A DNA stretch of 5,087 nt from Thermofilaceae archaeon (lineage in GTDB: Archaea > Thermoproteota > Thermoprotei > Thermofilales > B69-G16), in the NCBI GenBank assembly GCA_027017165.1, contig JALURF010000065.1, positions 1 through 5,087 on the forward strand. The letters are read 5' to 3'. A model generated the notes under the pieces. It did no database searches. It had not been told where the DNA came from and worked only from the letters and a program-made list of their open reading frames with translations. Every line of letters begins with the position of its first letter. Positions within the stretch are counted from its first letter, which is position 1. A program made the translations under genes and the position numbers. Of the stretch, positions 1-5,087 are shown piece after piece.

Positions 1-1494
1 CCTCAACTTCAACATTTTTCCATTAATTAAATCTCTGAAAGACCCATCTTCTAGGGAATTTTTGAAGGCTTTCTCCAATGCTTTCCATGGATCCTCGCGG
101 AGAACCTCACTCATACCCAGTCTAGAAGCAAGTTCCTTCATAACCCATATCTCGCTCCTACTCTCGCCTAGAGGTTCGATGACCTTTTTGGAAATTTTAA
201 CGTAGCGGTGGCTATAGGGGATTACTATATCCGTTTTCTCAAGATAGGTAGCCGCTGGCAAAACTACATCCGCGTATTCCGCGGTTTCGGTCCAGTGGGT
301 ATCGTGGACGACTACAAACACGTCTTCCCTCGACAACCCCTTTCTTAAGGCTTTTTGACCTGGAAGCGTAACGGCGGGATTCATATTGTAAATATACACG
401 AATTTAAATGCTCCACGCTCTAAATACTCCGCCAGCCCAACCTGGCTGACAATCCTCACATTTCCGCCGTATAGTTTCTCCCCGGTTAAATACTGGATAT
501 CCACCCCGTACCCCCTGCTGTTGCTGTAGTAGAAGCCCCTATGCAAGCCTAGGAGAGCGGGTATCAAGGATACTGCTCTAACCGATTCAGCTCCGTAAAC
601 GCTTTTCTGAAAACCGAAGCCCATCATAGTCGCGCTGGGCTTCAACTTTCCATACGCTTCTCCTAACTCTTCCACTTCGCTCCACTCTACGCCGGTTACT
701 TCCTCAACTCGCTCCGGAGTCCACTTTAAAACCTCCTTTTTATATTCTTCATAGCCGTAGGTCCACTCTTTTATAAAATCCAGATCTACATAGCCGTGTT
801 CTATTAGATATCTAGCCACGCCAAAAGCCAAGGCAGCGTCGCTCCCCGGTCTAGGACATAGCCAAATATCCGCTCTTTTGGCGGTTTCGCTTTTCCTAGA
901 ATCCACCACGGCTATCTTTCCTCCCTTCCTCCTAGCTTTCACGGATAAAGCCCAGAGATGGGGCGCGCTAACCACGGCGTTAAAACCCCAGTAAACAATC
1001 ATTTTCATTTCTGGCAGTTCATCCGGCTGCACTCCGTAGCTCGAGCCGTAGTGTAGCGAGAGAGCTTCATGACCGGACTTACTGCACACGCTATAGTCGG
1101 TTTTAGAAGCCCCTATAGCGTTCCAGAATCTCTGTGGAAAATACCAAGTCAGCAATCCCATATTTCCGGCGTACTCCAGATGCAAAACTGCTTCCGGTCC
1201 ATAATCTTTTAAAACCTTCTTTAACTTCTCGGCTACTAGATCTAGAGCTTTTCTCCATTCAACTCTTTTAAAATCCCTGCCGGGTTTCCGCCCAGTTCTG
1301 ACATAGGGGTATAAAATCCTGTTCCTGTATACTCGCTTTAAATCTCCAACTCCCCTAGGACATATAAAGCCTTGGGTTATGGGATGACGCGGGTCTCCCC
1401 TGACGTCTTTTAATCTGCCTGAATCATCTATGGTGAATATGAGAGAACAAGTATCGTAGCAATCTCTAGGGCATACAACCTCTACTTTTTCCAT
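1..1494 (-). CDS. Molybdopterin (Mo/W-bisMGD) oxidoreductase catalytic subunit, DMSO reductase superfamily, C terminus cut off by window edge
   Basis: The frame is open for 498 codons from an ATG at 1494 to the left edge. The protein starts almost directly with a [4Fe-4S] motif, C8-x3-C12-x3-C16-x28-C45, followed by P-R-G. Cofactor-binding signatures follow in order: W169-G-F-N172, D198-S-R200 with E203-T-A205 and A208-D209, P216-G-S-D-A-A-L222, N370-M-N-P373, and a D398-T-H-W-T-E-T-A block leading into A-D-V-V-L-P-A. These are typical of the superfamily. The residue after C45-P is Arg47, as in the DmsA/NarG branches, where FdhF and NapA have Lys. In the metal-ligand region the sequence is C137-S-K-S140-G-H-E-A; Ser140 is the best ligand candidate by spacing, and no Cys or Sec aligns well. 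There is no Tat signal, so a cytoplasmic location is likely. The family usually has a further C-terminal dinucleotide-binding domain, which lies outside the window. The start has no clear Shine-Dalgarno sequence and sits one base after the stop of the zinc-ribbon gene, so translational coupling is likely. The substrate is unknown; family membership is near certain. Confidence 0.93.
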   Translation of the reverse strand, partial: MEKVEVVCPRDCYDTCSLIFTIDDSGRLKDVRGDPRHPITQGFICPRGVGDLKRVYRNRILYPYVRTGRKPGRDFKRVEWRKALDLVAEKLKKVLKDYGPEAVLHLEYAGNMGLLTWYFPQRFWNAIGASKTDYSVCSKSGHEALSLHYGSSYGVQPDELPEMKMIVYWGFNAVVSAPHLWALSVKARRKGGKIAVVDSRKSETAKRADIWLCPRPGSDAALAFGVARYLIEHGYVDLDFIKEWTYGYEEYKKEVLKWTPERVEEVTGVEWSEVEELGEAYGKLKPSATMMGFGFQKSVYGAESVRAVSLIPALLGLHRGFYYSNSRGYGVDIQYLTGEKLYGGNVRIVSQVGLAEYLERGAFKFVYIYNMNPAVTLPGQKALRKGLSREDVFVVVHDTHWTETAEYADVVLPAATYLEKTDIVIPYSHRYVKISKKVIEPLGESRSEIWVMKELASRLGMSEVLREDPWKALEKAFKNSLEDGSFRDLINGKMLKLR

Positions 1495-1495
1495 A

Positions 1496-1768
1496 TTATT
1501 TAGATTGTTTAGCAAGACGCCTTAACTCTTCCGCTCTTTCTTCGGTTATAAGCCTCTTTTTCACAAGCTCTTCAATACACTTATCGACATAAGAGCACCA
1601 AGTCACGCATATCTCACTAGCTTCTCTATAAACCGTTCTGCCACAGTTGGGGCACTCCTGCACAGTTTCGTATTCGAAGAATTCTACTTCCTCGCCGCAG
1701 AATGGGCAGTTCCTTATGATGATTTGAGGGGATACGAAGCTCCTAACTCCGGGGCAATGTTTAAACAT
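1496..1768 (-). CDS. Small zinc-ribbon protein with C-terminal cysteine motif, partner gene of the oxidoreductase
   Basis: A 90-residue protein from ATG at 1768. Two C-P-x-C-G knuckles (C21/C24 and C39/C42) flank an acidic, aromatic stretch and should form one zinc ribbon. A second cysteine group follows, C54-x3-C58-x5-C64, with a Trp before C58, and there is another Cys at position 5. The last 25 residues are a charged helix rich in Glu, Lys and Arg. No membrane segment or signal peptide is visible. Seven cysteines in 90 residues suggest binding of zinc and possibly a second metal or iron-sulfur site. I recall similar small C-P-x-C-G proteins with a C-x-x-W-C-type tail next to redox enzymes, but I cannot name the family. 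The start at 1768 is chosen because GGAGG lies 8 bases upstream of it; a TTG at 1783 would place that GGAGG inside the gene. Its stop is one base from the oxidoreductase start, so a role in maturing, regulating or supplying electrons to that enzyme is plausible inference only. Confidence 0.85.
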   Translation of the reverse strand: MFKHCPGVRSFVSPQIIIRNCPFCGEEVEFFEYETVQECPNCGRTVYREASEICVTWCSYVDKCIEELVKKRLITEERAEELRRLAKQSK

Positions 1769-1826
1769 GCTCGGCGCCTCCAAGAAATGGTATTATAGAG
1801 GTTCTTAATAGAATTTCCCGATTATT
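1769..1826 (-). promoter_or_regulatory. 58-base intergenic gap with a candidate archaeal promoter for the zinc-ribbon/oxidoreductase unit
   Basis: This is the only gap wide enough to hold a promoter between the transporter genes and the zinc-ribbon/oxidoreductase pair. Reading on the minus strand, a purine-rich GGGAAA is followed by TTCTATTAAG (about 1804-1813), which resembles a BRE plus TATA box. If used, transcription would start near 1783 and leave a short leader that contains the GGAGG at 1781-1777. A second AT-rich word, CTATAATA near 1791-1798, would put the start of the RNA almost at the ATG and leave out the Shine-Dalgarno sequence, so it fits less well. There is no hairpin terminator. 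The assignment is weak, and read-through from the transporter operon is equally possible. Confidence 0.3.
1777..1781 (-). promoter_or_regulatory. Shine-Dalgarno GGAGG deciding the zinc-ribbon gene start
   Basis: GGAGG lies 8 bases upstream of the ATG at 1768. It overlaps the last base of the TTG codon at 1783-1781, so that upstream in-frame TTG cannot be the start served by it. The two ATPase genes show the same 8-base distance between their G-rich core and start codon. Confidence 0.8.
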
Positions 1827-2627
1827 TTAGGGATTTCTCTCGAGAATAGCCGACGCTAATTCCCTAGGAGTTAGAGCTCTCAACCCAAGCTTCCGCGCCA
1901 GTAGCGTAGATTGTAAAGGCATAAAACCCTCTTTCTCGAGAAATTCAACATCTCTTAGAACTTCTCTAGTAGCTCCATCTCTTATAATCCTACCCTTTTT
2001 CATAACCAATACTCTACCAGCGTACTCCGCTATCAAGCCGAAATCGTGAGTTATAATCAATACACTCCTACCTTTCCTCACAAGCCTCTCACATATCTCC
2101 ATGAGTTTAAGACAACGGGCATAATCCAGCCCGGTCGTCGGCTCGTCGAGAATTAAAAGATCGGGCTCAGTGGCCAATACGCTGGCTATAGCCAGCCTGT
2201 GCTTCTCCCCGAAGCTCAGCATATACGGCGGAGTATCTAGAGGTTTATGCCCGAGATCGACCTCTTTCAAAGCCTGAACTACCCTTTTCTTAACCTCGTC
2301 TTCCCTATACCCCCTATTCCTTAAGGCGAAGGCCACTTCATCGTATATAGTAGCCGAGAATATCATCAAATCCGGGTTTTGAAACACATAGCCAACGTGC
2401 TCCGCTATTTTAGAAACCGGAGTCGTCTTGGTATCGAGACCGCTTACTTTAACCCAGCCAGTCTCGGGTTTTAAAAGCCCAACTATAAGCTTAGCCAACG
2501 TGGTTTTTCCCGCTCCGCTATGCCCTATCAGAGCGACGAATTCGCCCTCACCTATAGATAGTGAGACGTTATCCACCGCTCTAGGACCGTTAGGGTATGT
2601 AAAACTAACGTTCTTCAACTCTATCAA
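1827..2627 (-). CDS. ECF transporter ATPase, second of the pair (EcfA-type, CbiO family)
   Basis: A 266-residue nucleotide-binding subunit of an energy-coupling factor importer; it hydrolyses ATP on the cytoplasmic face together with the other ATPase encoded upstream. All ABC motifs are intact: Walker A G35-H-S-G-A-G-K-T-T43, Q-loop Q83 in the F-Q-N-P-D form typical of this family, signature L137-S-F-G-E141, Walker B L157-L-I-L-D-E162, D-loop G166-L-D168 and switch His194. The L-S-F-G-x variant is common in CbiO-like ATPases and is not a defect. The tail after about residue 215 is the usual ECF ATPase C-terminal extension. The start is a TTG at 2627, supported by GGGGGT 8 bases upstream and by the normal N terminus (I-E-L-K-N-V-S-F-x-Y). 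The gene overlaps the preceding ATPase by 23 bases in another frame, pointing to coupled translation and roughly equal amounts. Which of EcfA1 or EcfA2 it matches cannot be settled by eye. Confidence 0.93.
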   Translation of the reverse strand: MIELKNVSFTYPNGPRAVDNVSLSIGEGEFVALIGHSGAGKTTLAKLIVGLLKPETGWVKVSGLDTKTTPVSKIAEHVGYVFQNPDLMIFSATIYDEVAFALRNRGYREDEVKKRVVQALKEVDLGHKPLDTPPYMLSFGEKHRLAIASVLATEPDLLILDEPTTGLDYARCLKLMEICERLVRKGRSVLIITHDFGLIAEYAGRVLVMKKGRIIRDGATREVLRDVEFLEKEGFMPLQSTLLARKLGLRALTPRELASAILERNP

Positions 2628-3474
2628 CTGGAAGCACCCCCGACAATACCTTATAAGCCTCTGAGAGGCGGACTGGGACGGGTATATCGACGCCTCTAGC
2701 CCTTAGCTCGTAGGCTACTTCAGAGACGCTTGGAGGCCTAACCCCGAACTTTTTAACTTCTTCCTCACGAGAAAAAACCTCAGCTGGACTTCCTTCCAGC
2801 ACTATCTTCCCTTGATCCATGACGATTATCCTATCCGCGACCTCTACAGCCCACTCTACCCTATGCTCTACGACTATAACGGTCATCTCCGTATTTTCTC
2901 TCAAATTGTTTATCGCATTCAACACCATTCTAGTCCCCTCGTGGTCGAGCATCGAAGTCGGCTCGTCCAGCATTAGTATACGGGGTTGCATAGTCAACAC
3001 GCTGGCGATAGCGACCAGCTGTTTTTCTCCACCCGATAGAGTCTGCGGGTCTCGTCTCTCATAGCCTTTTAAGCCGAGGATTTCGAGAGCCCAGTTTACC
3101 CGTTCGATGATTTCATCTCTAGGCAGGCCTAGGTTTTCCGGAGCCATGGCCAGTTCTTCGAACACCGACCTCGTTATAACCTGTATCTCAGGGTTTTGGT
3201 ATACTATCCCGACCTTACCGACTATAGCGCGATATCCTTCCTTCAATACGTCAATTCCCTCGACTTTTACCTTACCTTTAACTACTCCCGCTACTATGTG
3301 TGGAATAAGCCCGCCTATCACGTTGATAAGCGTCGATTTGCCACAGCCGCTCGGCCCCATTATGACCACCATCTCTCCCCTATCGACCTTCAGAGTCACG
3401 TCTTTTACGATCCAGTCTTCGCTCCCAGCGTATCTAGCGTATACGTTTTCGAGTTCTACAGGTAGAGCCCCCAA
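2605..3474 (-). CDS. ECF transporter ATPase, first of the pair (EcfA-type, CbiO family)
   Basis: A 289-residue ABC ATPase that should form a heterodimer with the product of the next gene and dock onto EcfT. Motifs in order: Walker A G40-P-S-G-C-G-K-S-T48, Q-loop Q93 in Y-Q-N-P-E-I-Q, signature L146-S-G-G-E150, Walker B I166-L-M-L-D-E171, D-loop S174-M-L-D177 and switch His204. All catalytic residues are present, so both sites of the dimer should be active. About 60 residues after position 230 form the C-terminal extension typical of ECF ATPases (F-G-V-R-P-P-x-V followed by a helical region). The start is TTG at 3474, with GGGGGT 8 bases upstream; the N-terminal V-E-L-E-N-V-Y-A-R-Y is normal for the fold. 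It overlaps the end of the EcfT gene by 19 bases and the start of the second ATPase gene by 23, so the three are almost certainly one translational unit. Confidence 0.93.
   Translation of the reverse strand: MGALPVELENVYARYAGSEDWIVKDVTLKVDRGEMVVIMGPSGCGKSTLINVIGGLIPHIVAGVVKGKVKVEGIDVLKEGYRAIVGKVGIVYQNPEIQVITRSVFEELAMAPENLGLPRDEIIERVNWALEILGLKGYERRDPQTLSGGEKQLVAIASVLTMQPRILMLDEPTSMLDHEGTRMVLNAINNLRENTEMTVIVVEHRVEWAVEVADRIIVMDQGKIVLEGSPAEVFSREEEVKKFGVRPPSVSEVAYELRARGVDIPVPVRLSEAYKVLSGVLPVDRVEER
2636..2641 (-). promoter_or_regulatory. Shine-Dalgarno GGGGGT for the second ATPase, inside the first ATPase gene
   Basis: GGGGGT (GGGGGTG if extended to 2635) lies 8 bases upstream of the TTG at 2627, within the last codons of the preceding gene. 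It supports TTG as the start. The same core at the same distance precedes the other ATPase. Confidence 0.7.
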
Positions 3475-4229
3475 ACCGCTATACCCCCGTAAAACGCTAT
3501 CGATAAAAAGAAGAATAAAGTATCGAGCTTACCCCAGCTAGGGGTATCGACGAACGTCCTCTTCTTCGCGTAGCCAAACCCTCTAGAGGCTAAAACCATG
3601 CTGAGATCCCACACGTCGCCCATCATCCTAGAAATTAAGGGTATTAGGATAGGCGCGTACCTCTTTATCCGCTCGAAGATATTACCCCTATCTAAGGCTA
3701 GTCCTCTAGCTTTCTGGACGTCGATAACGTCTCCGGCGTTTTTAATTATCGAAGGCAGCAAGCCGAGGGCAACTACGAAGGAGAAGGCCAGTTTATAAGG
3801 CACGCCGATCTTCTGGAGAGCCCATATTATATGGCTCGGCTTTGTAGAGGCGAAGAATACGACGAAGGCTATTACGGGGTTCATTATGAGGAAGAACTTG
3901 CCTAAAGCCACCAATAACCCGATGTCTGTAATCGTGAGCCAGCCTAGCTTGGCCAAGACGACGCCCGCGCCGGAATACATGCCAACCCATATCAACAGTG
4001 TTACGAGTAGGAATATAGACGCGTTGAATATCAATAAAAAGGCTATTTTCACTCCTATACCAGCTAGAGCCAGCGATAGCACAACTGAGACGAATACGGG
4101 GAGACTTTTCAAACCGTTAAACTGTGTAGCCATTGAAGCCGCTAGAACCAACAGGGTCCACGCTAGTTTAGGCCTCGGGTCTAGTCTGTGGAATACGGTA
4201 TCGCCTTCGCGATACAAGCCAGCAAGCAT
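3456..4229 (-). CDS. ecfT: ECF transporter transmembrane coupling protein EcfT (CbiQ family)
   Basis: A 257-residue membrane protein that links the two ATPases to the S component and passes on the ATP-driven movement. The N terminus has the family hallmark H14-R-L-D-P-R-P-K-L, followed by hydrophobic segments at about 22-35, 43-58, 62-84, 102-127 and 145-160. The cytoplasmic coupling helices carry the two short signature motifs A174-R-G176 and S215-R-G217, which in characterised EcfT proteins fit into grooves of the ATPases; the first position of the second motif is Ser instead of Ala, a common variant. A last hydrophobic segment lies at about 236-256. Length is normal for the family. It starts at ATG 4229 with only a weak GGG 8 bases upstream, and its end overlaps the first ATPase gene. 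Both ATPases and an S-like gene lie beside it, so this is a dedicated (group I-like) arrangement. The substrate cannot be told from EcfT. Confidence 0.93.
   Translation of the reverse strand: MLAGLYREGDTVFHRLDPRPKLAWTLLVLAASMATQFNGLKSLPVFVSVVLSLALAGIGVKIAFLLIFNASIFLLVTLLIWVGMYSGAGVVLAKLGWLTITDIGLLVALGKFFLIMNPVIAFVVFFASTKPSHIIWALQKIGVPYKLAFSFVVALGLLPSIIKNAGDVIDVQKARGLALDRGNIFERIKRYAPILIPLISRMMGDVWDLSMVLASRGFGYAKKRTFVDTPSWGKLDTLFFFLSIAFYGGIAVWGLYL
3483..3488 (-). promoter_or_regulatory. Shine-Dalgarno GGGGGT for the first ATPase, inside the EcfT gene
   Basis: GGGGGT sits 8 bases before the TTG at 3474 and lies within the coding sequence of the EcfT C terminus. It decides in favour of TTG, since no ATG occurs nearby in frame. 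Confidence 0.7.
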
Positions 4230-4240
4230 CTAACGAACCC

Positions 4241-4270
4241 AAGAAAAAATAAGGTAGAAAATTAAAAAGA
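4241..4270 (-). terminator. U-rich tract between S-component and EcfT genes, candidate hairpin-free archaeal terminator or promoter element
   Basis: Directly after the S-component stop codon the minus strand reads T5, T4 and T6 runs broken by a few other bases, with no inverted repeat nearby. Runs of U in the transcript are the usual archaeal termination signal. The first run, CTTTTTAAT near 4262-4270, could instead act as a TATA-like box and start an RNA about 11 bases before the EcfT ATG. Either reading would let S and T-A-A' be made in different amounts. The S gene belongs functionally with the rest, so complete termination here is unlikely. Confidence 0.35.
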
Positions 4271-5087
4271 TTACTCAGAGGGCACTCTCATCTTCCAATA
4301 GAGCCCCCTAGCCTTGATCAGGGGGAATAACGCCCTGCCTAATATGGGCGAGAGCAGCGCCGTGACTACGACGTTGTTGCTGAAGATTATCGGCGCTATT
4401 ATACCCCAGATCACGAAGATGGGCAATCCGACGGCGGCCTGCATTATGTCGAGCCACCAGCAGATATAGACGGCGCTCACTATAGCCTGCGCTAGGACTC
4501 CCCATAGGTAGAACTCGCCTATAGACCTGGTCGTGGTGAAGGTGTGGTCTCTCACGAACTTGTACGGTAGATAGGCTATCAAGAAGTTGCCTATAAAACC
4601 TCCAAACGATCCAACGCCGAAGAAACCGCCCAGTATATCGGCTATCAAGTTTCCAAACGCGACGCCCAGGCACCCTGGAATTCCGAAGAACATTCCGAAG
4701 AGCGGGGCTAAGCTATTGGCCGGTCTGAGCCAGGTGAACCCGGGCACGAGCACTATGGGGGCTGTGGCGAAGAGCAAGCCGCCGTATACGGCCGCGGATA
4801 GAGCGATCAACGCTATGTCTACTACACTCCAGTTGGCTATCCCGAACTTGGTTTTCTTCAACCCGCCCATCGTTACGGTGTAGCCGAGGAGCTCGAGCAC
4901 GAATATTATAGTCCCGGCCACCCAGATTATCCCGCCGATAACTAGCATATAATCTCTAGCTCCTAGGAAGAAGGCGGATATCGGGAACGCCTCCCACGGG
5001 TTCTCCGGATTTATGGCTAATGCTTGAGCGAAGAGCCATACGACGCACGCCACGGTTAGAAAGGCTACACCGTGGCGTGCGTCGTAT
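4271..5087 (-). CDS. Predicted ECF transporter substrate-binding (S) component, N terminus incomplete at window edge
   Basis: A very hydrophobic protein just upstream of EcfT, with 260 residues counted from a GTG at 5053. The frame stays open to the right edge, and the residues before that GTG (V-A-F-L-T) extend the first membrane helix, with no Shine-Dalgarno sequence at the GTG, so the true start is probably outside the window. Counting from the GTG: first helix to about 14, second about 35-57, then a basic loop G-G-L-K-K-T-K and an S-component-like core from about 75. The core opens with A-L-I-A-L-S-A-A-V-Y-G-G, the small-residue pattern of the first S-component helix that contacts EcfT. 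It continues with R110-P-A-N-S-L-A-P and F-G-x-x-F-G-I-P-G, then G134-N-L-I-A-D139 and G152-F-I-G-N156, and ends with two or three more helices. The conserved-looking Asn, Asp and Arg residues are candidates for substrate binding. The two extra N-terminal helices make it longer than usual S components (about 170-200 residues). QueT-like or another unassigned S family is possible; the substrate is unknown. The codons upstream of about 5069 may come from a fold-back artefact. Confidence 0.75.
   Translation of the reverse strand, partial: YDARHGVAFLTVACVVWLFAQALAINPENPWEAFPISAFFLGARDYMLVIGGIIWVAGTIIFVLELLGYTVTMGGLKKTKFGIANWSVVDIALIALSAAVYGGLLFATAPIVLVPGFTWLRPANSLAPLFGMFFGIPGCLGVAFGNLIADILGGFFGVGSFGGFIGNFLIAYLPYKFVRDHTFTTTRSIGEFYLWGVLAQAIVSAVYICWWLDIMQAAVGLPIFVIWGIIAPIIFSNNVVVTALLSPILGRALFPLIKARGLYWKMRVPSE
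5038..5087. repeat. Perfect 19-base inverted repeat with 12-base loop, ending at the window edge
   Basis: The arm ATACGACGCACGCCACGGT at 5038-5056 is matched base for base by its reverse complement at 5069-5087, around the loop 5057-5068. The inner arm is ordinary coding sequence for a membrane helix of the S component, and the outer arm ends exactly with the window. No other repeat in the window resembles it. A fold-back chimera or assembly end is the simplest explanation; a real hairpin near the start of the gene is the alternative. Confidence 0.95.

Noticed and set aside
1..1494. Formate dehydrogenase with selenocysteine or an in-frame TGA
   Set aside because: No in-frame stop occurs across the 498 codons, and no Cys aligns at the usual Sec/Cys ligand position.
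1791..1798. CTATAATA as the TATA box or a bacterial -10 for the zinc-ribbon gene
   Set aside because: As an archaeal TATA box it would start the RNA at the ATG and exclude the good GGAGG; as a bacterial -10 it has no convincing -35 partner. The upstream AT-rich word fits better, though weakly.
2205..2219. Signature L-S-F-G-E of the second ATPase as a degenerate site
   Set aside because: L-S-F-G-x is a known normal variant in CbiO/EcfA ATPases, and Walker B Glu162 and switch His194 are present, so loss of activity is not indicated.
3107..3541. Plus-strand open frame of 144 codons
   Set aside because: It lies antisense to the first ATPase and EcfT, whose motifs are intact, and its translation is Ser/Thr/Pro-rich low-complexity sequence typical of an antisense frame.
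3793..3990. Minus-strand open frame of 65 codons inside EcfT
   Set aside because: It is an Arg-rich alternative frame of a clear EcfT gene, with no start signal.
4308..4673. Minus-strand open frame of 121 codons inside the S-component gene
   Set aside because: It is out of frame with the hydrophobic S protein and gives an Arg-rich sequence with no domain. The membrane protein in the other frame explains the region.
5051..5053. GTG as the true start of the S-component gene
   Set aside because: No Shine-Dalgarno sequence lies at a useful distance, and the codons just upstream (V-A-F-L-T) extend the same hydrophobic helix. The frame is open to the edge, so the gene is treated as incomplete.

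Overview
The window carries six genes, all read from the minus strand, and is almost fully coding. In the order of transcription (right to left) they are: a partial membrane protein that looks like the substrate-binding (S) component of an ECF transporter, the ECF transmembrane coupling protein EcfT, two ECF ATPases, a 90-residue zinc-ribbon protein, and the first 498 codons of a molybdenum/tungsten bis-MGD oxidoreductase that runs off the left edge. I see no tRNA, rRNA, CRISPR array or insertion sequence.

Organism: heavy use of AGG/AGA arginine and ATA isoleucine codons, two TTG starts behind G-rich Shine-Dalgarno sequences, a U-rich and hairpin-free tract between genes, and the mix of a solitary ECF transporter with an anaerobic molybdo/tungsto-enzyme fit an anaerobic, probably thermophilic archaeon, perhaps Thermoproteota. 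This is inference from style, not from a marker gene, and a thermophilic bacterium is not excluded.

Region by region: 3456-5087 and 1827-3474 together form a complete S-T-A-A' ECF importer. The two ATPases power the complex, EcfT couples them to the S component, and the S component chooses the substrate, which I cannot name. T overlaps A by 19 bases and A overlaps A' by 23, so these three are very likely translated as a unit. S and T are separated by 41 bases rich in U on the transcript, which may be a partial terminator or contain a new promoter. A 58-base gap (1769-1826) separates the transporter from a second, two-gene unit: the zinc-ribbon protein and the molybdopterin oxidoreductase, whose stop and start codons are one base apart. 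The oxidoreductase has a four-cysteine iron-sulfur motif, an arginine after the last cysteine and a serine (no Cys/Sec) near residue 140 as a candidate metal ligand, which points away from formate dehydrogenases and periplasmic nitrate reductases. Its substrate is unknown.

The strangest thing in the window is its right end: the final 50 bases are a perfect 19-base inverted repeat around a 12-base loop, lying inside coding sequence. It most likely marks a fold-back chimera or assembly end rather than biology, and it makes the N terminus of the S-component gene unreliable. I found no convincing new defence or mobile system. The best candidates for new biology are the substrate of the unusually long S component and the role of the zinc-ribbon partner of the oxidoreductase.
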